Origin: Chloroflexota bacterium
Lineage (GTDB): Bacteria > Chloroflexota > Anaerolineae > Anaerolineales > Anaerolineaceae
NCBI GenBank assembly: GCA_012729755.1
Contig: JAAYCN010000017.1
Span: 1 to 64,000 of the forward strand
Direction of reading: 5' to 3'
DNA: 64,000 nucleotides
Numbering within the stretch: the first letter of the stretch is position 1; every line of letters starts with the position of its first letter. The notes beneath the pieces are model-generated. The model was not told the origin of the DNA. It worked only from the letters and a program-made list of their open reading frames with translations, and did not search any database. The position numbers and the translations under genes were made by a program. Below are positions 19,407-27,999 of the stretch, in pieces.

Positions 19407-19965
19407 GAATTTAGTGGCCAAAACACGTAGTGTTCGCCGGTATGATGAATCATTCAAAGTCAGTGAAGAAACCTTGAGAAGCCTGGTTGATCTGGCACGC
19501 CTTTCACCCAGCCCAGCTAACCTTCAGGCGCTTAAGTTTAAGCTGGTGTTTAACGCTGAGTTGGTGATGGAAGTTTTCAGGACCGTCCGTTTCGGAGGGT
19601 ATTTTAAGGATTGGGGAGGGCCTCAACCCGGTGAAAGACCCGCGGCTTATATTGTGATCCTCGGCGATCTGAACATTAAACGGCAGTTTGATCTGGACGC
19701 GGGAATCGCAGCGCAAAGTATGATGTTGGGTCTGACGGACCTGGGTTTGGGCGGTTGCATGGTGGGGTCCTTCGACCACGATGCGCTGAAGCGCCTGTTG
19801 GATCTAAGCGAAGATCTGGTGATTACGCTTGTTTTGGCGATTGGCAAACCCGCAGAACAAATCGTTATTGATGAGATGACCCCAGGTGGCTCGGTCAAGT
19901 ATTATCGTGATGAGCAAAACGTTCACCACGTACCAAAACGCGCGTTGGATGAGCTGATTATCTAA
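19399..19965 (+). CDS. Nitroreductase family protein
   Basis: MFKNLVAKTRSVRRYDESFKVSEETLRSLVDLARLSPSPANLQALKFKLV...DAGIAAQSMMLGLTDLGLGGCMVGSFD. Confidence 0.92.
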   Translation: MFKNLVAKTRSVRRYDESFKVSEETLRSLVDLARLSPSPANLQALKFKLVFNAELVMEVFRTVRFGGYFKDWGGPQPGERPAAYIVILGDLNIKRQFDLDAGIAAQSMMLGLTDLGLGGCMVGSFDHDALKRLLDLSEDLVITLVLAIGKPAEQIVIDEMTPGGSVKYYRDEQNVHHVPKRALDELII

Positions 19966-19977
19966 GGCAATTCAGTT

Positions 19978-21972
19978 TTATTTCAGATCAAGGCAGGTCA
20001 GAGCAGTTTTAAGGTCGATTGCCGATTCGGTTGAATTCGCGAAAATAAGTTTCCATCCATTGGAAACTCTCAGGTTCTGGCGCAATGTGACATCTGCTGG
20101 CAGTTCAAAATCAAGTTGGACGGGCTGTGACGTCGCTGTTTCACAGCGAAGCTCAATGGTCGTTTCAGATTTTGGCTTGAGGCTGATGGTGTCATTTGAC
20201 TTAATCAGATAAGCCGATTCTTCCGAGATACAGTTGGCTTGAATGGTCAGCTTCTGTTGTTCCTGCGTGGTGTTGAGCACCGTGTAAGTATAGCTATCCT
20301 TTTCTCGGGCTACATTGGTGATATTCAAACTTCCGTCAGCGGGCAGTTCGAAACCCGTGCCGACCGCGAGCGTGCCGGAGGGGCAGAGAACTTTACTGAA
20401 AAAACTCACCGCCGCCGGCACATTCTCTTTGTTTTGTTCAACCATCAATTCTTTGGGTTTTAACTGGCCATAGATGATATACAAAGTAATTTTGACGCTC
20501 TGATCAGACTGGTTGGTCGCAGTGACTGTCAGCTTGTCTTTGGATAGCAAAGAAGCGGTGATCGCCAGGCTGTCAGCCGGTTCAGCTCCTCCGCTGACGA
20601 CTAACGCAGCTGAGGGACAGTTGAGCTGGAAAGTCTCGGTGTGGTCGCCAGCCAGATCAAATGATTTGGTGATGAACGACAGACCAGGCAAGGGAGTGGC
20701 GGAGAGGGTCAGCGTCGGGTTTGGCGTTGAGGTGCTTGCAGGCGTTATTGTCAACGTGCCGGTAAGTGATTGAGTTGGCGTCTCTGAAACGTCAATGGTG
20801 GGTGTGGCTGTTGGGGCTGGTGTGTCAGGCAGGCTGGTTTCGGTGGGCGGTTCTGGCGTTGCGGTATCTTCGGGGGTGGAAGTGAGCGCGGGCGCAGTAG
20901 TTCGGGTCGCGGCCGGAGTGTCTGTGATGACGGGTGTAGTGGTTAAGGTTGGCGTTTGTGTTTCGGCAGCGATGAGGGTCGCCGTTGAGGCAGGCAGATC
21001 AGTCTGCGAAGCCGTTAGTGTCTGGGTGGGCGCAGTTGTTTGGGTAAGAGTTGGCGTCGGGGTATAGGTTTTAGTGGGCGTGGAAGTAAAGGTTGGTGTG
21101 TGGGTTTTGGTTGCCTCGGGCTTGCGCGTAGCCGTAGGAATGGGGATGACGATTCGATAGGAGAGCTCAGCGCCAATCAAACTGCCGTTGGGGGCCTGGA
21201 CGCGCCATGTGCCTTCAAAGGTGCCCGGTATTGAAGGGGCGATGAGGTTTACTGAAATAGTTGTCGCTTCGCCCGCCCTCAGGTAGGGAAGCGCAGCGGG
21301 TGATCTTCCGCCTAATTGATAGCCTTTGATAAATACGAGGCGATAGTTATTCCATGCGCATGAGCCGCTATTGCGCACCTGCCAGGATTTGGTGAAAGCC
21401 TGGGCGTCTTTCAGGATCGACCCATCGGGATAGTTGACATCTGCCAAGAAGGTCGCGCCCATTGAACATTCTGTCGGGGAGGGGGTGACGGTTGGGGATT
21501 CGCTGACCGTGGGCGTGCTGCTTGGGGCAGGCGAGGGCAGTTCGGGAATGATGGGAGTGATCTCCGCGGAAGCAGAGACCATCACCGCACGCTCGGCGAT
21601 CACTGAGCTGTGGCCGGAACGATCGAATAATTCCACCGTCAGCATTACCGGTCCCTCATTGAGTGGTAACCACGTTTGGGTAATTTCGGAATTGTACGGC
21701 GATGTCAGCGTGGCCTGGTCAAGTTTGACGAGGTTCCCATTCACGCGCAATTCAACTTTTGACCAGCCATCGCTGGTCTGAAATTGCGAGATAATCTCAA
21801 CTTCCTGAAGCATTGGGAGCACCTGGCCGGAGGTTGGTTTAACGATAATGATTGCCATGGGCGAGGGTTTGGGCTTGCCAAAAAAGTACACCAGAAGAAT
21901 GACCGAGATCATGGCCAGCAGAAATAATGGTATGACTACCAACAGTGATTTTTTAAGGCGTGTGTCTTCCAT
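19978..21972 (-). CDS. Membrane-anchored extracytoplasmic protein with Ig-like and NBR1-type Ig-like domains and a Thr/Pro-rich linker
   Basis: N-terminal TM; CSMGATFLADVNYPDGSILKDAQAFTKSWQVRNSGSCAWNNYRLVFIKGYQLGG...GTFEGTWRVQAPNGSLIGAELSYRIVI; mucin-like TPTFTSTPTKTYTPTPTLTQTT tract. Confidence 0.75.
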   Translation of the reverse strand: MEDTRLKKSLLVVIPLFLLAMISVILLVYFFGKPKPSPMAIIIVKPTSGQVLPMLQEVEIISQFQTSDGWSKVELRVNGNLVKLDQATLTSPYNSEITQTWLPLNEGPVMLTVELFDRSGHSSVIAERAVMVSASAEITPIIPELPSPAPSSTPTVSESPTVTPSPTECSMGATFLADVNYPDGSILKDAQAFTKSWQVRNSGSCAWNNYRLVFIKGYQLGGRSPAALPYLRAGEATTISVNLIAPSIPGTFEGTWRVQAPNGSLIGAELSYRIVIPIPTATRKPEATKTHTPTFTSTPTKTYTPTPTLTQTTAPTQTLTASQTDLPASTATLIAAETQTPTLTTTPVITDTPAATRTTAPALTSTPEDTATPEPPTETSLPDTPAPTATPTIDVSETPTQSLTGTLTITPASTSTPNPTLTLSATPLPGLSFITKSFDLAGDHTETFQLNCPSAALVVSGGAEPADSLAITASLLSKDKLTVTATNQSDQSVKITLYIIYGQLKPKELMVEQNKENVPAAVSFFSKVLCPSGTLAVGTGFELPADGSLNITNVAREKDSYTYTVLNTTQEQQKLTIQANCISEESAYLIKSNDTISLKPKSETTIELRCETATSQPVQLDFELPADVTLRQNLRVSNGWKLIFANSTESAIDLKTALTCLDLK

Positions 21973-22035
21973 TGGTTTTCTCCCAAATTAAAGACGTTTT
22001 TCCGGGCGCAAGGTTCCTGCCGATGGGGTCGGCGG

Positions 22036-22368
22036 CTCAGGTCAGCCGGTAAGCCGTATTCTGTCTTGGATGCGCATCTATCTAGGCAAACTGTCACCAG
22101 CCTGCTCATGCGGTCTACCCGGAGATCGAGTGAGCCGAGCAAGCTCTTTCTCCTGTTTGACCTTGCACCGGGTGGGGGTTGCCTGGACGCGTTTGTTGCC
22201 AAAGCGCCGGTGGTCTCTTACACACACCTTTTCACCCTTACTCTTGCGAGCGGTATGTTTCTGTGGCCCGATCCATGATCTTACGACCATCCAGGGGTTA
22301 CCTGGCATCCTGCTCTGCGGTGTACGGACTTTCCTCACTGTTAAGCGCGCGCACCTGACTGACCTGAG
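22036..22368 (-). ncRNA. rnpB: RNase P RNA (bacterial)
   Basis: Minus strand: GAGGAAAGTCCG, GGGCCACAGAAACATACCGC, AGTAAGGGTGAAAAGGTG, CCCCCACCCGGTGCAAGG, GACAGAATACGGCTTA; ends close with a P1 helix CTCAGGTCAG (22359-22368) / CTGACCTGAG (22036-22045 read on the minus strand). Confidence 0.96.
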
Positions 22369-22695
22369 TGATTTAAGCATAGCGGAAGGAGGTGTAAAAG
22401 TCAATTATCCATCGAGGGGGTAGAGCGATACACTGTCGATCTAACGAAAAAATAGAATTTTGGATATCTGGTGAAGATCATGAAGCAAATGATTTCGTCA
22501 CTTGGCGTAGCAGGGCTGAAGCGGTTAGAGCCCAGGTGGGATGAGGGGACACTCTTTGAGCTGGAAAAGATATTTGGCCCGACGTTGGTTTCAGCAGGTA
22601 TCATGGGCTGAAAGTGATGGATGCTGATGGATGAGTTGATAATTTTTGACAAGTATTTACCGATTTTCAAAAAATCGGACTGGACAATTTTGGAA

Positions 22696-22725
22696 TATCC
22701 TGTAAAATGAAAGATCGTGAAATTG
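22696..22725 (+). promoter_or_regulatory. Sigma-A-like promoter of rpsT (approximate)
   Basis: TGGACA-N16-TAAAAT within ggactggacaattttggaatatcctgtaaaatg. Confidence 0.45.
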
Positions 22726-22748
22726 AACGTCCAGTACGGAGGAAGAAG

Positions 22749-23021
22749 TTGGCAAATATTAAATCTCAAATCAAACGGAATAAACAAAACCAGGCAGCGC
22801 GTTTGCGCAACCGGGTCTATCGCGGCACAGCCCGCACCATGGTGCGCAAAGCTCAGGCTGCTCTGAAGACGGCTGAGACCAGCGAAAGCGCTCAGGCAGA
22901 AATGACCGCCGCGATCAAGGCGCTTGATAAGGCCGCGTCGAAGGGCGTTATTCATAAGAATAATGCTGCCCGCCGAAAAGCCCGTTTGATGGCCAAAGCA
23001 AACGCTATCGAAGCAAAGTAG
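22749..23021 (+). CDS. rpsT: 30S ribosomal protein S20
   Basis: LANIKSQIKRNKQNQAARLRNRVYRGTARTMVRKAQAAL...; TTG start at 22749 preceded by GGAGGAAGAAG; the track's start at 22707 is an upstream extension. Confidence 0.92.
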   Translation: MANIKSQIKRNKQNQAARLRNRVYRGTARTMVRKAQAALKTAETSESAQAEMTAAIKALDKAASKGVIHKNNAARRKARLMAKANAIEAK

Positions 23022-23044
23022 TTTTTAGCAACCTTGATACCATG

Positions 23045-23067
23045 AGCGAGGCGTATGCCTCGCTTTT
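23045..23067 (+). terminator. Rho-independent terminator after rpsT
   Basis: AGCGAGGC-GTAT-GCCTCGCT-TTT. Confidence 0.85.
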
Positions 23068-23294
23068 GTGTGTTTAATGCAGAGCGCTTTTTGATCTCAG
23101 GCGAACGAGCGGACTTATCCGTGACACTCGCGCTGAAGGCTGTCAAAATATTTTTGTGAATTGTTGATGACACAAAGCTAACAAATGTTGATAAGCGAGG
23201 AATTTTGAGTTTGGTGATGTGATTATGGACTAATCAGGGACGGTGTGCGAGCGCCTCACGATGTTATAATCCATTCGAAATTAGCCAAGGACTG

Positions 23295-25049
23295 ATGATG
23301 TTTGACCGACGAAAAGAACAATTAATTGCCAAAATTCAATCTTTCTGCGAAGCAAAAGGTTTGCCGATCCAAAAGGCCGAATTGCGCAATATTCCATTCA
23401 GTGGCGAGTGGGGGGTGGCACTGCCTTTCTTTCCCCTGGCAGCGGCTGACCGCGATCGCTCCGGGTCGGTTCCGCAGCACGCCCAGGCTTTGGCGGAAGC
23501 TCTGAAAGCGGAGCTTGGAATTCCGGAGGGTTTTAGCCGTCTTGAAGCGGTCAATGGCTACCTTAATCTTTATTTTTCGACCTCTGAATATGCCAAAGAG
23601 GTGGTCACCAGTGTCTTAAATGAGAGTAACAGGTATGGCAGCCGCCCAGGCAGCGGCAAACCAACTATGATCGAATACTCAAACCCCAATACCCATAAAC
23701 CTCTGCACGTTGGCCACCTGCGCAACGTGATCCTGGGCGGGGCGGTGAGTAACTTGCTCGAAGCCAGCGGTAAACCGGTTGTTCGGGTCAATTACATCGG
23801 CGATATTGGTCTGCATGTCATCAAGTGGATGTGCAATTATGAGATGTACCACGCCGGCGAAGAGCCCGCAGCGGACAAAATGCGTTGGATGGCGGACTTG
23901 TACGCTGAGGCAGACAAGCGTTTTTCTGAAGACCCGGCGTTTGAACACGCCGTGAGGGCATATTTCGCGCGCTGGGATGGTGGCGAGCAGCATCTCAAGG
24001 ATCTCTGGTTGCTGACCCGCGCGTGGTCAATGGAAGGATTCGAACAGGTTTACGACCTTTTGGGTGAGCATTTTGACCACATTTACTTTGAATCCGAAGT
24101 TGAGGAACCGGGCAAACTGCTGGTAGAAGACCTGATTAAATCGGGATTGGCTGAGGATGGCCGGCCTGAGAACCCAGTAATTATTGATCTGGACAAAAAG
24201 CTCGGTACGAAAGAGGAATATCGGGTGGCGGTTATCCTGCGCTCGGATGGCACGTCGCTTTACGCCACCAAGGAAATTCCTCTGGCGATCATGAAATTTT
24301 CTGATTATGAGTTGGACGAGTCGATCTATGTGATTGACGTGCGTCAGTCGCTGCATATGAAGCAGATGAAGAAAGTGCTCGAATTGATGGGGTATGAATG
24401 GGCGCCGCGCATGCGCCACCTGGCTTATGAGATTGTTAACCTGCCAGGGAATGTTACCATGTCTTCACGCGATGGAACGGTGGTGTTATTGGATGACCTG
24501 ATCCGAGAGGCGACTGAGCGGGCTTTGGCGATTGTCAGGGAGAAAAATCCCAGCCTGAGTGAAGCGGAAACGCGTGAGGTGGCTCTGGAAGTGGCATTGG
24601 GGGCGATTAAATATCCGATGATCTCGCGTGAAAACACTAAAATTGTCACCTTTGACTGGGAAACCGCGTTGGATTTCAACGGGCAAAGCGCGCCATACAT
24701 TCAGTACGCTCATGTCAGGGCTAACAGCATCTTGACCAAAGCCGGCGGAAGAAAGCCCGAGCGGTTCGACTTTGATTATGACTTGCAGCCATCTGAGATC
24801 AACCTGATCGAGATGATTTCACATTTCCCTGTCGAGGTCGAGCGGGCGGCGAAGGAATTGAAGCCCTCACTGATCGCGACTTACGCGTACGACCTGGCCA
24901 AGAGCTTCAGTGATTTTTACAATCAATGTCAGGTCATCAACGCGTCAGCCGAGATACGTGGCGCTAGGTTAGCTTTGGTTGACGCGGCGAGAATTACAAT
25001 TAAAAACGCTTTGAAACTAATTGGTATCAAAGCGCCGCGAATCATGTAA
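23295..25049 (+). CDS. argS: Arginine--tRNA ligase
   Basis: EYSNPNTHKPLHVGHLRNVILGGAVSNLLEASG (class I HxGH motif), MSSRDGTVVLLDDLI, C-terminal DALR domain ending KNALKLIGIKAPRIM. Confidence 0.97.
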   Translation: MMFDRRKEQLIAKIQSFCEAKGLPIQKAELRNIPFSGEWGVALPFFPLAAADRDRSGSVPQHAQALAEALKAELGIPEGFSRLEAVNGYLNLYFSTSEYAKEVVTSVLNESNRYGSRPGSGKPTMIEYSNPNTHKPLHVGHLRNVILGGAVSNLLEASGKPVVRVNYIGDIGLHVIKWMCNYEMYHAGEEPAADKMRWMADLYAEADKRFSEDPAFEHAVRAYFARWDGGEQHLKDLWLLTRAWSMEGFEQVYDLLGEHFDHIYFESEVEEPGKLLVEDLIKSGLAEDGRPENPVIIDLDKKLGTKEEYRVAVILRSDGTSLYATKEIPLAIMKFSDYELDESIYVIDVRQSLHMKQMKKVLELMGYEWAPRMRHLAYEIVNLPGNVTMSSRDGTVVLLDDLIREATERALAIVREKNPSLSEAETREVALEVALGAIKYPMISRENTKIVTFDWETALDFNGQSAPYIQYAHVRANSILTKAGGRKPERFDFDYDLQPSEINLIEMISHFPVEVERAAKELKPSLIATYAYDLAKSFSDFYNQCQVINASAEIRGARLALVDAARITIKNALKLIGIKAPRIM

Positions 25050-25094
25050 AATAAAAAGGTTGCATCAATATATTCACAAAGGAGAGTTTTTAGT

Positions 25095-26420
25095 ATGAGT
25101 CGAGTACGAACAATTATTATGGGAGCCGCGGGGCGTGATTTCCACAACTTCAACACTTTCTATCGCGACAACGAAAAGTATGAAGTGGTTGCTTTCACAG
25201 CTACCCAAATTCCTAATATTGAAGGTCGTAAGTACCCCACAGTACTGGCAGGAAAGCTGTATCCAAACGGCATCGATATCTATCCAGAATCTGAACTGCC
25301 CAAATTAATCAAAAAGTTCGATGTTGATGAAGTTGTTTTTGCTTACAGCGATGTGCCGTATCCCTATGTGATGCACAAAGCCGCCCAGGTGAACGCGCTT
25401 GGCGCTGATTTTAAATTAATGGGAATGAAGACAACCCAGGTCAAATCGACCAAACCGGTCGTTGGAATTTGCGCGGTGCGCACTGGTTCAGGCAAGAGTC
25501 AGACAACCCGTCGCGTTTCAAAGATTCTGATTGACCTTGGCTATAAGGTCGCCGCGATCCGCCACCCGATGCCTTATGGAGATCTGGCAAAACAACGCGT
25601 GCAGCGTTTCGCCGATTACAGCGATCTTGACAAGCATGAATGCACAATCGAAGAGCGCGAAGAATACGAACCTCATATTGACAATGGTGTGATTGTTTAC
25701 GCCGGCGTTGATTATGAAGCGATCCTCCGCGAGGCTGAGAAGGAAGTTGATATCGTTCTGTGGGATGGCGGCAACAACGATTTCTCGTTCTACAAAACCG
25801 ACCTGCTGATTACAGTGGCGGACCCGCTGCGCCCCGGCCATGAGATGGCATATTATCCGGGTGAGACTAATATCCGCGACGCGGATGTGGTGGTGATTAA
25901 CAAGGTTGACACGGCCAAACCAGAAGATGTCGTCAGTGTGCGCGATAATGTCTATTCGGTGAACCCGAACGCGATTATTATCGAAGGCGCTTCACCGATT
26001 TTTGTGGATAATCCTGACGCCATTCGCGGCAAGCGTGTTTTGGTGGTTGAGGATGGCCCGACCCTGACTCATGGCGAAATGAAGTTTGGCGCTGGCTATG
26101 TGGCTGCCCGCCGCTATGGCGCCAGGGAAATTGTCGACCCACGCCCCTTCGCTGTGGGCACAATCGCAGAAACCTACAAGAAATACCCGAATACGGGCAC
26201 GATTCTGCCCGCCATGGGTTATGGTGAGCAGCAGGTGAGAGACCTCGAAGCCACTATCGCGGCCGCGGATGTGGATCTGGTTGTGATCGGTACCCCGATC
26301 GACCTGACCCGGGTGATGAAGATTAATCGCCCCAGCGAGCGTGTTCGCTATGACCTCGAAGAGATCGGCAAGCCGACCCTCGAAGATATTTTGACCAAGA
26401 AATTCGGCAAGCACGCCTAA
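25095..26420 (+). CDS. P-loop GTPase related to cyclic 2,3-diphosphoglycerate synthetase
   Basis: MSRVRTIIMGAAGRDFHNFNTFYRDNEKYEVVAFTATQIPNIEGRKYP...VGICAVRTGSGKSQTTRRVSKIL...VVVINKVDTAKPEDV. Confidence 0.8.
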   Translation: MSRVRTIIMGAAGRDFHNFNTFYRDNEKYEVVAFTATQIPNIEGRKYPTVLAGKLYPNGIDIYPESELPKLIKKFDVDEVVFAYSDVPYPYVMHKAAQVNALGADFKLMGMKTTQVKSTKPVVGICAVRTGSGKSQTTRRVSKILIDLGYKVAAIRHPMPYGDLAKQRVQRFADYSDLDKHECTIEEREEYEPHIDNGVIVYAGVDYEAILREAEKEVDIVLWDGGNNDFSFYKTDLLITVADPLRPGHEMAYYPGETNIRDADVVVINKVDTAKPEDVVSVRDNVYSVNPNAIIIEGASPIFVDNPDAIRGKRVLVVEDGPTLTHGEMKFGAGYVAARRYGAREIVDPRPFAVGTIAETYKKYPNTGTILPAMGYGEQQVRDLEATIAAADVDLVVIGTPIDLTRVMKINRPSERVRYDLEEIGKPTLEDILTKKFGKHA

Positions 26421-26446
26421 GTTTCGGTAAAACAACCGAGAATCAC

Positions 26447-26477
26447 GCGAGGGTCAGAGTTATCTGACCCTCGCTTT
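26447..26477 (+). terminator. Rho-independent terminator after the CPGS-like gene
   Basis: GCGAGGGTCAGA-GTTA-TCTGACCCTCGC-TTT (12-bp perfect stem). Confidence 0.85.
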
Positions 26478-26512
26478 CGTGATAAACTCACTTCAGTTTT
26501 GAGGTGAGTTTT

Positions 26513-27778
26513 ATGTTTTTGGATTCAGTGATCATTAACGTGCATTCGGGCAAAGGCGGGGATGGCATGGTGCATATGCACCGCGAGAAGTACCGCCCGC
26601 GCGGTGGCCCGGATGGGGGCGATGGCGGCAGGGGTGGCAGCGTCATCCTCGAGGTCCAGGCGACTCTGAACACGCTTAATAAGTTTCATTACAACGAAGA
26701 ATACAAAGCCCCCGCGGGGAAAAATGGCGGCCCCTCGAACCGTTCGGGGAAGGCAGGAAAAGACCTGATCATCCAAGTGCCGCCAGGGACAATTATCTAC
26801 AATAACGAAACGCTTGAGCTGTTGGGCGACCTGGTAACGTCTGGCCAACGGCTGGTGGTAGCCAAAGGCGGCAGAGGCGGCAGGGGGAATCAGCACTTCG
26901 CGAGTTCTCGAAATCAGATGCCGCTGACGGCAGAAAAAGGGGAGCCAGGCGAAGATCTCGCTATCAGGCTTGAATTGAAGCTGATTGCGGACGTCGGGTT
27001 GGTTGGCATGCCAAACGCGGGAAAATCGTCGATTTTAGCTGCCACAACCAATGCCCGTCCCAAGGTGGCGAACTATCCCTTCACCACTTTGGAGCCTAAT
27101 TTGGGTGTGGTAGAGCTTGACCCGGAACATACCATGGTGATGGCGGATATCCCCGGCCTCATTGAAGGCGCCTCAGAAGGGGTTGGCCTGGGTTTTGACT
27201 TTTTAAGGCATGTCCAGCGCACGCGGGTGTTAATTCACGTGCTGGATGGCATGTCAGAGGACCCTGCAGGTGATTACGAAACGATTAACAATGAGCTGGC
27301 GCTGTTTGATGATCGTCTGGCAACTCTCCCGCAGGTGGTCGTTCTCAATAAGATCGACCTGCCGGAAGTTCAGGCGAAATATGATCGCTTGCGGCAAGTG
27401 TTTGCCGATGAAAATGTTGAATTATTCTCCGCTTCGGCGGTGACTCATCAGAATATGAGAGAGTTGATGTGGAAAACCTGGCAAGTGCTGCAGGACGCGC
27501 CGATCCCTGAAGCAGAAGAGGAAATGCCGGTCTATCGCGCACTCGAGGATCCAAAAGCGTTTCAAGTCTTTGAAGACGAGGACGAAGAGGGGTGGCGTGT
27601 GACCGGGAAGATGATCGAACGCGCTGCCGCGATGACATACTGGGAACAACCTGGCTCAGTGCGGCGCTTCCAGCGGCTGATGAAAGGTTTGGGAGTGGAT
27701 AAGGCTTTGCGTGAAGCTGGAATTCAAGAAGGTGAGACCGTTCATATTGGTGAATGGGACTTGGAGTGGGTGGATTAG
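26513..27778 (+). CDS. obg: GTPase Obg/CgtA
   Basis: MFLDSVIINVHSGKGGDGMVHMHREKYRPRGGPDGGDGGRGGSV, GLVGMPNAGKSSILAATTNARPKVANYPFTTLEPNLG; C-terminal OCT domain. Confidence 0.97.
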   Translation: MFLDSVIINVHSGKGGDGMVHMHREKYRPRGGPDGGDGGRGGSVILEVQATLNTLNKFHYNEEYKAPAGKNGGPSNRSGKAGKDLIIQVPPGTIIYNNETLELLGDLVTSGQRLVVAKGGRGGRGNQHFASSRNQMPLTAEKGEPGEDLAIRLELKLIADVGLVGMPNAGKSSILAATTNARPKVANYPFTTLEPNLGVVELDPEHTMVMADIPGLIEGASEGVGLGFDFLRHVQRTRVLIHVLDGMSEDPAGDYETINNELALFDDRLATLPQVVVLNKIDLPEVQAKYDRLRQVFADENVELFSASAVTHQNMRELMWKTWQVLQDAPIPEAEEEMPVYRALEDPKAFQVFEDEDEEGWRVTGKMIERAAAMTYWEQPGSVRRFQRLMKGLGVDKALREAGIQEGETVHIGEWDLEWVD

Positions 27779-27789
27779 CGCTTAAAAAT

Positions 27790-27832
27790 GTTCGCCAGCT
27801 AGGTGAGGGGGGCACCCAGCCGACGAACTTTA
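27790..27832 (+). terminator. Hairpin downstream of obg, probable terminator
   Basis: GTTCG-CCA-GCTAGGTG-AGGGGGG-CACCCAGC-CGA-CGAAC-TTTAG; near-perfect stem with a 3x3 internal loop. Confidence 0.45.
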
Positions 27833-27949
27833 GTAGTTTACCATTAAATTAGAAAACATAATAAAAATACACAGAAATTGATTAACGTTTTGTTATTAAT
27901 TCTGCTAAGAAATCGGAATATTCGCGCTTTTGAATCTCAGTTGATAAAA

Positions 27950-27973
27950 AGAGGTCAGCCCAGGCTGACCTCT
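27950..27973 (-). terminator. Rho-independent terminator of nrdJ
   Basis: Minus strand AGAGGTCAGC-CTGG-GCTGACCTCT-TTTTATC. Confidence 0.8.
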
Positions 27974-27999
27974 CAGAACGTTGATTCGACCAACAGTTT

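Noticed and set aside
20795-21067. Gly/Val-rich plus-strand ORF (VGVAVGAGVSGRLVSVGGSGVAV...)
   Set aside because: It is the reverse complement of the Thr/Pro-rich linker of the 19978-21972 gene, a low-complexity artefact.
22066-22423. ORFs of 70-117 aa on both strands over the RNase P RNA
   Set aside because: They overlap a strongly conserved structural RNA gene and have no protein-like features.
22401-22955. 184-aa minus-strand ORF overlapping rpsT
   Set aside because: Antisense to S20; not supported by motifs or context.
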